7,621 bases of DNA, taken from NCBI GenBank assembly GCA_023228745.1, contig JALOAP010000134.1, forward strand, positions 1-7,621, written 5' to 3'. How positions within the stretch are numbered: the stretch's first letter is position 1; each line of letters opens with the position of its first letter. The translations under genes and the position numbers were made by a program. The notes beneath the pieces are model-generated. The model did no database searches. It was not told the origin of the DNA and saw only the letters and a program-made list of their open reading frames with translations. Source of the stretch: Dehalococcoidia bacterium. GTDB lineage: Bacteria > Chloroflexota > Dehalococcoidia > Tepidiformales > Tepidiformaceae. Shown in pieces: positions 1 through 5,617 of this stretch.

Positions 1-673
1 CAAGCCCGATGAGCCCGGAGCCCACGAGCACCTCTGAGCCTGCACCGGACGCCGGGTAGCCAGCGCTGGCGACCGTATAGAGCCGTTCGCCGGACTCATC
101 GAGCAGCATGATGAACGCGTGGCGATAGCCGAAGAGCCCTTCGCAGGCGGAGAGTGTCTCGCTGAAAAGCTCCTCCATGTCATCGGTCGCCGAGAGGCGG
201 CGAGACAAGTCCTCGACCTTTTCAAGCTGCACGCTGCGCCGGGGAGGGTCATCCGGGAAGTCGCAGGGGACCATTTCGCACTCAAGGACGCGACAGATGT
301 CCACACCGCGCAGGTGGAACACGCTCGTCATGCCCTCCTGGGCGGCAACGGCGTCGAGCTTGGTGCGCATGCGCTCAAACAGCGGTCCTTCGGTTTCAGT
401 GCGCTCGTAGATGACATCGAGGAGGAACTGGCGGCAGGTATCCGGCTCCATGAGACCGATCTGCGCGTAGGGATTCGCGCGCGTGTTCTCGTCCGTCTTC
501 TTGAAGAACTGGCGTGAGAGCGCGATGTGGTCGTCGTCCAGCCTGTGTACGACCGAGAGGTAGGTCACATTCGGCGTCCCATCGGCAGCCACCGTGCAAA
601 TGGAGGAGGGGATGATGCCCTCGAAGCAGGTGGGGATGGCGGCCAGCGGCACGCGAAGCTGAGACGCAGTCAT
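1..673 (-). CDS. PPOX-like flavin-binding split-barrel domain plus GAF domain protein (partial, C-terminus beyond left edge)
   Basis: The 224 visible codons read from ATG at 673-671 to the window edge without a stop. Residues about 10-135 form a PPOX-like domain: 'ADGTPNVTYLS' (30-40), 'ALSRQFFKKTDENTRANP' (51-68) and 'TETEGPLFERM' (92-102) are typical of the family variant that begins sensor-like proteins. After a short linker with RRSVQLEKVEDLSRRL (145-160), a GAF domain begins, with 'LFGYRHAFIMLLDESGERLY' at 180-199. In the family, the PPOX part binds FMN or a related cofactor and the GAF part binds a small ligand; an enzymatic or DNA-binding output domain may follow, but it would lie outside this window. 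The start overlaps the upstream PPOX gene by the four bases ATGA, so the two are probably translationally coupled. The domain calls come from remembered family patterns; the ligand and output are unknown. Confidence 0.85.
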   Translation of the reverse strand, partial: MTASQLRVPLAAIPTCFEGIIPSSICTVAADGTPNVTYLSVVHRLDDDHIALSRQFFKKTDENTRANPYAQIGLMEPDTCRQFLLDVIYERTETEGPLFERMRTKLDAVAAQEGMTSVFHLRGVDICRVLECEMVPCDFPDDPPRRSVQLEKVEDLSRRLSATDDMEELFSETLSACEGLFGYRHAFIMLLDESGERLYTVASAGYPASGAGSEVLVGSGLIGL

Positions 674-1131
674 AGCGGATTCCCCGCTTCCGGCCCGGGC
701 GTCTGGTTGAAGGCCCGGTCCACGCTGAAGTCGAGTCGTATCACGTCGTCCATCCAGAGGTTGCGACTGCCAGCGAGCGGGTCGCCGATGAGCGCAGTGG
801 CGGTGAGGAAGGCATGCCGATGATGCTGCACCCAATCGCGCTCTGTGGCGTTTGGTGTCGCGGTGTCGAGGAAGTGACCCTTGATCTGGACGGAGCGGTA
901 GGAGATGGGGCTGGCGAAGGTGACGGCGACGTTGCGGGTGGCCCGGAGGTTCGCAAGCGTGCGGTGCGCGCGGGCGGTGTCGAGAAAGACCGACATGTGA
1001 ACGCGGTCGGCGGCGACCATTGGGCCCCAGCCCTGTGCGAGCTGTGGATGTCCTTGCTCGTCGGCGCTGCCCACGAGGATCGCGACTCCCGATTCGAGGA
1101 ACTCTTTGAGGTCGTCGTCGATGCGGTACAT
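670..1131 (-). CDS. Pyridoxamine 5'-phosphate oxidase family protein, 153 aa
   Basis: This is a small single-domain PPOX-like split barrel. Visible family marks are 'FLESGVAILVGSADEQGHPQ' (11-30), 'RVHMSVFLDTARAHRTLANL' (43-62), 'VAVTFASP' (68-75), the 'YRSVQIKG' strand (78-85) and a C-terminal 'FNQTPGPEAG' (141-150). Such proteins usually bind FMN, F420 or heme and act as small oxidoreductases; the cofactor cannot be told from sequence alone. I chose ATG at 1131-1129 because the family fold begins at 'YRIDDDLKEF'. An in-frame ATG at 1203 would add 24 residues unlike the family and would translate through the hairpin at 1164-1180. No strong Shine-Dalgarno sequence precedes 1131, so the start is not certain. 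The stop overlaps the next gene's ATG by four bases, suggesting one operon. It is divergent from the FAD oxidase gene. Confidence 0.88.
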   Translation of the reverse strand: MYRIDDDLKEFLESGVAILVGSADEQGHPQLAQGWGPMVAADRVHMSVFLDTARAHRTLANLRATRNVAVTFASPISYRSVQIKGHFLDTATPNATERDWVQHHRHAFLTATALIGDPLAGSRNLWMDDVIRLDFSVDRAFNQTPGPEAGNPL

Positions 1132-1163
1132 GGGGCCCCGGAGTAGTGGTTTTGAGCGCCCAG

Positions 1164-1180
1164 CGGGCGAAAATCGCCCG
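1164..1180. repeat. Short inverted repeat in the divergent promoter region
   Basis: CGGGCGA (1164-1170) and TCGCCCG (1174-1180) are perfect inverted arms around AAA. The site lies in the 167 bases (1132-1298) between the divergently transcribed PPOX and FAD oxidase genes, 33 bases upstream of the chosen PPOX start. It could be a hairpin in the PPOX leader or an operator shared by both genes. The rest of the spacer shows no promoter I can assign with confidence; two TTTAGG words (1203, 1235) are loosely repeated downstream. Confidence 0.4.
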
Positions 1181-1298
1181 GTTAGGCATCTTATCGCATC
1201 CATTTAGGGTTCGTGTAGGAAGTGGTAGCGACGATTTAGGAACGCGCTTTCGCAAAAGGGTGGACGGTGGCTGTGACACCAAACCAGGAGCTTCTCCC

Positions 1299-2702
1299 GT
1301 GACAACGCAGACCACTTCCGTCGACACCATGGCAGCCGCCACCAGCATCCATGACCTCGAATCCCGCCTCGTAGGCGAGCTCCTCCGCCCCGGCGACGAG
1401 ACCTACGACGACGTCCGGCAGGTCCAGATCCGGACATTCGACGCCCGGCCGGCGATCATCGTCCGCGCGGCCTATCCGGGAGACGTCGTCGAAGCCGTGC
1501 GGTTCGCCCGCGCGCACCACTGGCCGCTGGCGGTGCGCAGTGGCGGCCACAGCCTCGGTGGCTTCAGCGCCGTCGACGGCACCATCACTATCGACCTTTC
1601 CCTGATGAAGAAGGTGACCGTCGACCCGCAGCGCGGCACCGCGCGCGTCCAGGCGGGCGCAAACTCCGGGGACATCGCTGGCCCGGCTGAAGCCTATGGC
1701 TTCGCGCTTTCGACCGGGGACACCTCGAGCGTGGGCGTCGGCGGGCTGACCACGGGCGGCGGAATCGGCTGGATGGCACGCAAGTACGGCCTCGCCATCG
1801 ATAACCTTCGCGCCGTGGAGATGGTGACCGCAGAAGGGCGCCTCATCCGGGCTTCGGCGACGCAGCACGCTGACCTGTTCTGGGCCGTGCGGGGCGGCGG
1901 GGGGAACTTCGGCATCATCACCGAATTCGAATTCCAGTTGGCGCCTGCGGGCTCAATCTACGGTGGCGCGATCGTGCTACCAGCGACTCGCGAAGTCATT
2001 CGCGGCTATCTCGACTACACGCCGGTGGCGCCCGAAGGCCTGACGACGATCGCCTTCATGATGGCGGCGCCGCCGGCCCCCTTCATCCCGGAGGAGCTGG
2101 TCGGCCAGCTCGTCGTCCTCGTGGGCGTGTGTTTCGTCGGCGACCCCGAAGAGGGTGAGCGGGCGCTGGCGCCGCTCCGGGCGCTCGCGGAACCACTCGC
2201 GGAAGCTGTGGGCGCGATGCCGTACCCGGCGATGTTCGCGCTGACTGAAGAGGCCTCGAAGCCCCACCGCGTCTCGCTTCGCTCAATGTTCTCGGACGAG
2301 CTTCCCGACGACGCGATCGACGCCATGATTTCCAGCGCGACCAACGCCACGTCGCCGATGAGCATGGTGCAGCTCCGTGGGCTGGGCGGCGCGCTCGCGA
2401 AGGTCCCGGCGGATGCCACGGCGTTCGCACACCGCGAGCGGAAGTACCTGGTGGCCGTCATCGGCCTGTGGGTCGACGAGACGGATGATGGGGTCGCCCA
2501 TCGCCGGTGGACGCAGGAGCTCTGGGAAGAGCTGAAGCAGTATGCCGACGGTGTGTACGTCAACTTCCTCGAGCAGGAAGGCGACGCGCGGATCCGCGAA
2601 GCCTACCCGGCTGGTACCTACGACCGGCTGGTTGACGTGAAGCGCCGGTACGACCCGGAGAACGTCTTCCGGTTCAACCAGAACATCAAGCCCGCGGCTT
2701 GA
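1299..2702 (+). CDS. FAD-binding oxidoreductase, berberine bridge enzyme / 6-hydroxynicotine oxidase type, 467 aa
   Basis: I start at GTG 1299 because AGGAG (1286-1290) lies eight bases upstream; the frame is open further back to 1146 but that part is unlike the family. Order of domains: a FAD-binding PCMH-type domain (about 45-215) with 'RSGGHSLGG' (80-88), whose His84 matches the histidine that bonds covalently to FAD; 'VGVGGLTTGGGIG' (145-157); 'DLFWAVRGGGGNFGIIT' (192-208); a substrate domain; and a C-terminal BBE segment from about 419, ending 'YDPENVFRFNQNIKP' (451-465). Two-bond family members carry a Cys where Thr142 stands here, so FAD is probably held only through His84. The family oxidises alcohols, amines or sugars using oxygen, releasing hydrogen peroxide; the substrate is not evident. 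No signal peptide is seen, so it is probably cytoplasmic. A hairpin follows the stop codon. Confidence 0.93.
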   Translation: MTTQTTSVDTMAAATSIHDLESRLVGELLRPGDETYDDVRQVQIRTFDARPAIIVRAAYPGDVVEAVRFARAHHWPLAVRSGGHSLGGFSAVDGTITIDLSLMKKVTVDPQRGTARVQAGANSGDIAGPAEAYGFALSTGDTSSVGVGGLTTGGGIGWMARKYGLAIDNLRAVEMVTAEGRLIRASATQHADLFWAVRGGGGNFGIITEFEFQLAPAGSIYGGAIVLPATREVIRGYLDYTPVAPEGLTTIAFMMAAPPAPFIPEELVGQLVVLVGVCFVGDPEEGERALAPLRALAEPLAEAVGAMPYPAMFALTEEASKPHRVSLRSMFSDELPDDAIDAMISSATNATSPMSMVQLRGLGGALAKVPADATAFAHRERKYLVAVIGLWVDETDDGVAHRRWTQELWEELKQYADGVYVNFLEQEGDARIREAYPAGTYDRLVDVKRRYDPENVFRFNQNIKPAA

Positions 2703-2721
2703 GCGGCACCGGGGCACGAAT

Positions 2722-2750
2722 GAAGCGGCCACTCTGCGAGTGGTCGCTTC
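2722..2750 (+). terminator. Strong hairpin after the FAD oxidase, without a U-tract
   Basis: GAAGCGGCCACTC (2722-2734) pairs with GAGTGGTCGCTTC (2738-2750) over all 13 positions, including one G-U pair in RNA, around a three-base TGC loop. It starts 20 bases after the oxidase stop. The following bases are GC-rich with no run of T, so it is not a textbook intrinsic terminator. It may still end transcription or protect the mRNA 3' end. It separates the oxidase from the SRAP gene. Confidence 0.6.
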
Positions 2751-2835
2751 GGCGTGTGCGGCGGCTGCCGTCACGGGACGCCGCAAGGTAGCATCCAAGG
2801 CGGGCCGCACCATCGCGGCGGGGGAGAACGGGACG

Positions 2836-3525
2836 ATGTGCGGCCGGTTCACGATGACGTATCCCGACGCGCGGCTGCTCGCGCTGGCGCTCGGTATCGA
2901 GGCAGCGGACCTCGTGGACTGGACGCCACGATTCAACCTCGCGCCCACGCAAGCGCATTTCATCGTGGTGTTGCGCGGCGAGGATAGACACGTACTCCCG
3001 GCCCGGTGGGGACTGGTGAACGAGTGGGGGACCGATGCGAACGGAGCGGCACGGACCATCAATGCGCGCGCGGAGACGCTCTCAGAGCGACCTTCGTTTC
3101 GCAATGCCTTCGAACAGCGGAGGTGCATTGTCCCCGCGGACGGCTTCTACGAGTGGGAGGGTACGCGCGGCGAGCGGCGGCCGTACTGGATCCACCGGCG
3201 CGATGGCGGCCTGCTGCTGATGGCTGGACTCTACGAGTACTGGCAGCCACGGCCGGGCGTGCGGGAATGTACGTTCACGATCGTGACCAGGGAGGCGAAC
3301 GCAACGGTCGGACGGCTGCACAACCGGATGCCGGTCATCTTCGATGACGCGCAGGCTGACGAGTGGATGTTTGCGCGGACGCCTCCGGCGCGGCTCCAGG
3401 AGCTGCTGCGCGCAGCACCGGAAGGGGGCTTGCAGCTTCGCGCCGTATCGCGGGCGGTGAATCGCGTAGAGAACGAGGGGGAGGAGTTGTTGGAACCGGC
3501 GGCCGAGCAAGCACGCTTGTTCTGA
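2836..3525 (+). CDS. yedK: SOS response-associated peptidase (SRAP) family protein, abasic-site crosslinker, 229 aa
   Basis: The protein starts 'MCGRFTM', giving the invariant Cys2 that becomes the N-terminal residue after Met removal and forms a thiazolidine bond with abasic sites in single-stranded DNA. The other active-site positions are present: Asn76 in 'NARAE' (76-80), Glu106 in 'GFYEW' (103-107) and His162 in 'LHNRMPVI' (161-168). 'RFNLAPTQ' (32-39) and the C-terminal 'VSRAVNRVENEG' (204-215) also fit. Length is normal for the family, and all key residues are intact. Family members shield abasic sites at replication forks and can reverse the crosslink. I chose ATG 2836 because Cys2 requires it and GGAG lies at 2823-2826; an in-frame ATG at 2740 falls inside the preceding hairpin. 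I saw no LexA-type operator upstream, so SOS control is not supported here. The assignment is firm; the symbol is by homology only. Confidence 0.96.
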   Translation: MCGRFTMTYPDARLLALALGIEAADLVDWTPRFNLAPTQAHFIVVLRGEDRHVLPARWGLVNEWGTDANGAARTINARAETLSERPSFRNAFEQRRCIVPADGFYEWEGTRGERRPYWIHRRDGGLLLMAGLYEYWQPRPGVRECTFTIVTREANATVGRLHNRMPVIFDDAQADEWMFARTPPARLQELLRAAPEGGLQLRAVSRAVNRVENEGEELLEPAAEQARLF

Positions 3526-3540
3526 TTACGCGGCCGCCGG
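3496..3540. terminator. Inverted repeat between convergent genes, possible bidirectional terminator
   Basis: CCGGCGGCCG (3496-3505) and CGGCCGCCGG (3531-3540) are perfect 10-base inverted arms made only of G and C. The left arm lies inside the last codons of the SRAP gene and the right arm lies just past its stop. The 25-base interval holds a second small inverted repeat, CAAGC (3508-3512) and GCTTG (3515-3519). The element lies where SRAP (stop 3525) and the minus-strand 62-residue gene (stop 3545) converge, a sensible place for shared termination. No T-run follows on either strand. GC-rich codons could produce this by chance. Confidence 0.4.
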
Positions 3541-3544
3541 CAGC

Positions 3545-3733
3545 TCAGATGGAGACGGAGTCGTTCTTGTCGTTCAAGCGACGCACCCGGTTTTCCACCT
3601 TTTCCAGGTCAGAAACGAGGTGGTCCCGGCGCTGGCAGAGGCGGACCAGTTCGTCTTCCGCGCAACCCGTTTCACGCTGGTTTCGGCGGGCGGCCCGAAC
3701 GAGCAGGCGCTCTGTAATGACGCGTGTCGCCAT
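3545..3733 (-). CDS. Small hypothetical protein with probable coiled coil, 62 aa
   Basis: I do not recognise this family. ATG at 3733-3731 is preceded by a very good Shine-Dalgarno AGGAGG (3748-3743) with nine bases between, which is the main support for a real gene; longer in-frame starts up to 3835 have no such site. The N-terminal third is basic (RLLVRAARRNQR, 9-20). Residues about 27-54 are charged with regularly spaced hydrophobics (L29, L32, L39, L43, V46, V50, L53), which suggests a helix able to form a coiled coil and so a dimer or a docking partner. Cys24 and Cys33 are nine residues apart, with no other metal-binding pattern. No membrane segment or signal peptide is seen. A 19-base palindrome abuts the ribosome binding site. 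It lies downstream of, and on the same strand as, the ParB-box gene, 113 bases away. Confidence 0.65.
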   Translation of the reverse strand: MATRVITERLLVRAARRNQRETGCAEDELVRLCQRRDHLVSDLEKVENRVRRLNDKNDSVSI

Positions 3734-3747
3734 ATTCGAAGTCCTCC

Positions 3748-3766
3748 TTGTGCCCCTGGGGCACAA
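3748..3766. promoter_or_regulatory. Perfect 19-base palindrome beside a ribosome binding site, candidate operator
   Basis: TTGTGCCCC (3748-3756) and GGGGCACAA (3758-3766) are perfect nine-base inverted arms around one T. On the minus strand the palindrome runs directly into the AGGAGG of the 62-residue gene, sharing a base with it. The one-base centre suits a dimeric repressor bound to DNA. As RNA, a hairpin with a widened loop could also form and affect ribosome access. A further GGGGCA half-site occurs at 3819-3824. Confidence 0.5.
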
Positions 3767-3810
3767 CTCGCATTTTGCCAAACGAGGCATAACAAAGGAC
3801 TCAAGCGAAC

Positions 3811-3839
3811 GTAAGTGTGGGGCAGATCCTTTCACTTAC
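3811..3839. repeat. Weak inverted repeat after the ParB-box gene
   Basis: GTAAGTG (3811-3817) and CACTTAC (3833-3839) are seven-base inverted arms with a 15-base interval. They lie eight bases past the stop of the minus-strand 125-residue gene. The stem is short and AT-containing, so a weak terminator or a chance match are both possible. The 113 bases between the two minus-strand genes hold this and the 19-base palindrome, and no convincing promoter boxes. Confidence 0.3.
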
Positions 3840-3846
3840 ACCCGTG

Positions 3847-4224
3847 TCAGGGACCGGGAGGGCGGAGCGGGCGCTTGAAATAGAAGCGACGTCCCGCGAC
3901 GCCCACCAACTCCCAACCTTCTTCGCCCAGCAGGCCGAAGACCGCCCAGGGTGAGTGCGTCATGAGCACGAGTGGCCGCTGCTTCACGAGCGCACTTTCG
4001 CCGGTGCTGCTGAACCGGAGGCGCGCGAGGCGTCGCTTCCCCTTTCGCTTGCGCGGGCGTTCGAGGCACGCGTACTCCCACTGCACTGGATGGGGCTCGG
4101 CAGCTTCGCCGTCGTCGTTGCCGTCATTCGATGCGTGAGGTTGAGAAAAGCGGCTGAAGTCCTTGGTCGAATCGCGTACGAGCGCGTCGAGCCCTTGCCC
4201 GAGTCCTCGCCGGGGACGCGGCAT
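3847..4224 (-). CDS. ParB-type N-terminal box joined to a DUF4177-like domain, 125 aa
   Basis: ATG at 4224-4222 follows GGAGGA (4236-4231) at six bases, fixing the start; the open frame back to 4371 is non-coding leader. Residues 5-16 read RRGLGQGLDALV, closely matching the extreme N-terminal box by which ParB/Spo0J proteins contact the ParA ATPase. No ParB nuclease-fold domain follows. Instead there is a polar, acidic linker (about 29-46), then 'WEYACLERP' (49-57), a very basic stretch (RKRKGKRRLARLR, 58-70) and a C-terminal 'LLGEEGWELVGV' (98-109) with 'FYFKRP' (114-119). That W-E-Y ... EGWELVGV ... YFKRP pattern is typical of DUF4177-like small domains. In ParB the position of Gln10 is normally Lys or Arg. 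The function is unknown; a role docking to a ParA/MinD-like ATPase is inference. No ParA lies in the window. It is divergent from the flavin monooxygenase. Confidence 0.75.
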   Translation of the reverse strand: MPRPRRGLGQGLDALVRDSTKDFSRFSQPHASNDGNDDGEAAEPHPVQWEYACLERPRKRKGKRRLARLRFSSTGESALVKQRPLVLMTHSPWAVFGLLGEEGWELVGVAGRRFYFKRPLRPPGP

Positions 4225-4360
4225 TGATTCTCCTCCGGGAATGTGCCCTCGGACAGCAACTATCCAAGCCGAGGTTGCAGGACGCAACCGCAGCCCAACG
4301 GCCCGCTGAGCGATCTCCCTCACAGAAGGGGCGTACATGACGCCGGACCATGCACGCAAC

Positions 4361-4399
4361 CGCTGTTCCACGACGATGCGTCATCCACGGCGAACAGCG
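4361..4399. repeat. Inverted repeat in the leader of the flavin monooxygenase
   Basis: CGCTGTTC (4361-4368) and GAACAGCG (4392-4399) are perfect eight-base arms 23 bases apart, with smaller nested complementarity (GATG 4375-4378, CATC 4382-4385). It ends 29 bases before the monooxygenase ATG. It may be a leader hairpin or a spaced operator. The whole 204-base divergent spacer (4225-4428) otherwise shows one more small stem, GGTTGC (4273-4278) with GCAACC (4284-4289), and no promoter I can assign with confidence. Confidence 0.35.
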
Positions 4400-4428
4400 T
4401 CAACCTGGAGCAGAGAGAGGAAACCATC

Positions 4429-5613
4429 ATGACGACAAGCAGCGCCGCACTTCCTGCCATCGAACTGGACCCGGTTGCGAAGGCCCGCGAACTGACGGAG
4501 TACGTCCGCTCACTCGCCCCGGAAATCGAGGCGAGCCGGCGGATACCGGCGGAGCTCGTTGATGCGCTCGCCCGTGCGGGTCTCTTCCACCTCCTGGTAC
4601 CGAAGTCCCTCGGCGGGGGTGAAGTACACCCGGTCACGGCGGCCCAGGTGGTTGAGGAGCTTGCCTTTGCCGATGGATCGACCGGTTGGTGCGTGATGCT
4701 GGCCCACCAGACATCGGGGTTTGCCGGGCTCATCCCCGAGGAGCATGCGAGAGAGATCTGGGGGAATGGTGGGATTGTCGCGGGCACGGCCCGGCCCATC
4801 GGGCGGGCCGTGGTGACGGATGTGCCCGCGCGAGGCTACATGGTCTCCGGGCGCTGGCCCTTCGCGAGCGGCAGCAGCCACGCGACCTGGTTCGGCGGCG
4901 AGTGTGTGGTGTACGACGGCGATGCGCCACGCAAGGACGCCACAGGAAATGATGTGACACGGATGTGCCTCGTCCCACGCGAGGCCGTGACCATCCACGA
5001 CACGTGGCACACGATGGGCCTCCGCGGCACCGCCAGCCACGATTTCAGCATGGAGCCGACCTTCGTCCCCGAGGGGAAGGCGTTCCCAATGATCGGTGGC
5101 GTCCCTGCCCACCCGTGGCGGCTCTACCGGGCGATGCCGCTGCTATTCATCAACCATGGGAGCCACTCCCTCGGAATCGGCCGAGCTGCCGTCGCCGAAG
5201 CGAAGGAACTGATGCGGACCAAGATCGGCTGGGGCACGGACAAGCCCCTTCGCGAACAGGCCCGGATGCAACTCGTGTTGGCGGAGGCAGTCGCGCTCGT
5301 TGAATCGGCACGCTGCTTCCTCTACGACTCTGCCAACACGCTCTGGGACGCGCCGGAGGAGGAGATCGAGGTGCGGACGCTCGACCGCTCGCACGTGCGG
5401 CTGGCAAACAACCATGCCGCAACGGCGAGTCTCCGGGCGGTCGACCAGTTGCACAGCGCGCTCGGCACAACGTCGATCTTCACGAAATCGCCCCTCGACC
5501 GGCAGTTCCGTGACATCCACACGGCCGCCGCACACGTGATGGTCGGACCGGTGAGCAACGAGGCAGCCGGGAGAGTGGAGCTTGGCCTGGAGCCAGGATT
5601 CCCGTTCTTCTAG
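4429..5613 (+). CDS. Acyl-CoA dehydrogenase-fold flavin-dependent monooxygenase (group D, HsaA/DszC-like), 394 aa
   Basis: The start at ATG 4429 follows AGAGG (4416-4420) by eight bases; the frame is open to 4243, but the first 62 codons of that stretch are unlike the family. Residues about 15-115 form the helical N-terminal domain, ending in 'GGGIVAGT'-type sequence. The middle beta domain holds 'VSGRWPFASGSSHATW' (139-154) and 'MGLRGTASHD' (196-205), and the C-terminal four-helix part ends with 'LDRQFRDIHTAAAHV' (356-370). This W-x-F-x-SG-x-x-HA pattern and an Acyl-CoA_dh_2-type C-terminus point to flavin-dependent hydroxylases such as HsaA, HpaB-like or DszC enzymes rather than to true acyl-CoA dehydrogenases. 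Such enzymes hydroxylate aromatic or heterocyclic compounds with FMNH2 or FADH2 supplied by a separate reductase. No reductase gene adjoins it. The substrate is unknown. It converges on the beta-CASP gene with only four bases between stops. Confidence 0.87.
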   Translation: MTTSSAALPAIELDPVAKARELTEYVRSLAPEIEASRRIPAELVDALARAGLFHLLVPKSLGGGEVHPVTAAQVVEELAFADGSTGWCVMLAHQTSGFAGLIPEEHAREIWGNGGIVAGTARPIGRAVVTDVPARGYMVSGRWPFASGSSHATWFGGECVVYDGDAPRKDATGNDVTRMCLVPREAVTIHDTWHTMGLRGTASHDFSMEPTFVPEGKAFPMIGGVPAHPWRLYRAMPLLFINHGSHSLGIGRAAVAEAKELMRTKIGWGTDKPLREQARMQLVLAEAVALVESARCFLYDSANTLWDAPEEEIEVRTLDRSHVRLANNHAATASLRAVDQLHSALGTTSIFTKSPLDRQFRDIHTAAAHVMVGPVSNEAAGRVELGLEPGFPFF

Positions 5614-5617
5614 CGGG

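Noticed and set aside
1146..1298. 51-codon upstream extension of the FAD oxidase
   Set aside because: It is unlike the family, and the AGGAG at 1286-1290 with GTG at 1299 gives a better start.
1236..1868. 210-codon minus-strand frame over the start of the FAD oxidase
   Set aside because: It is antisense to the FAD-binding domain and shows no family pattern.
2751..2835. LexA operator in front of the SRAP gene
   Set aside because: No CTGT-N8-ACAG or GAAC-N4-GTTC type site is present.
2283..3128. 281-codon minus-strand open frame over the FAD oxidase and SRAP genes
   Set aside because: It is antisense to two genes with intact catalytic motifs and has shadow-like composition.
3530..3537. GCGGCCGC as a stand-alone regulatory palindrome
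   Set aside because: Eight-base GC palindromes are expected by chance in such GC-rich DNA; it is only of interest as part of the larger inverted repeat.
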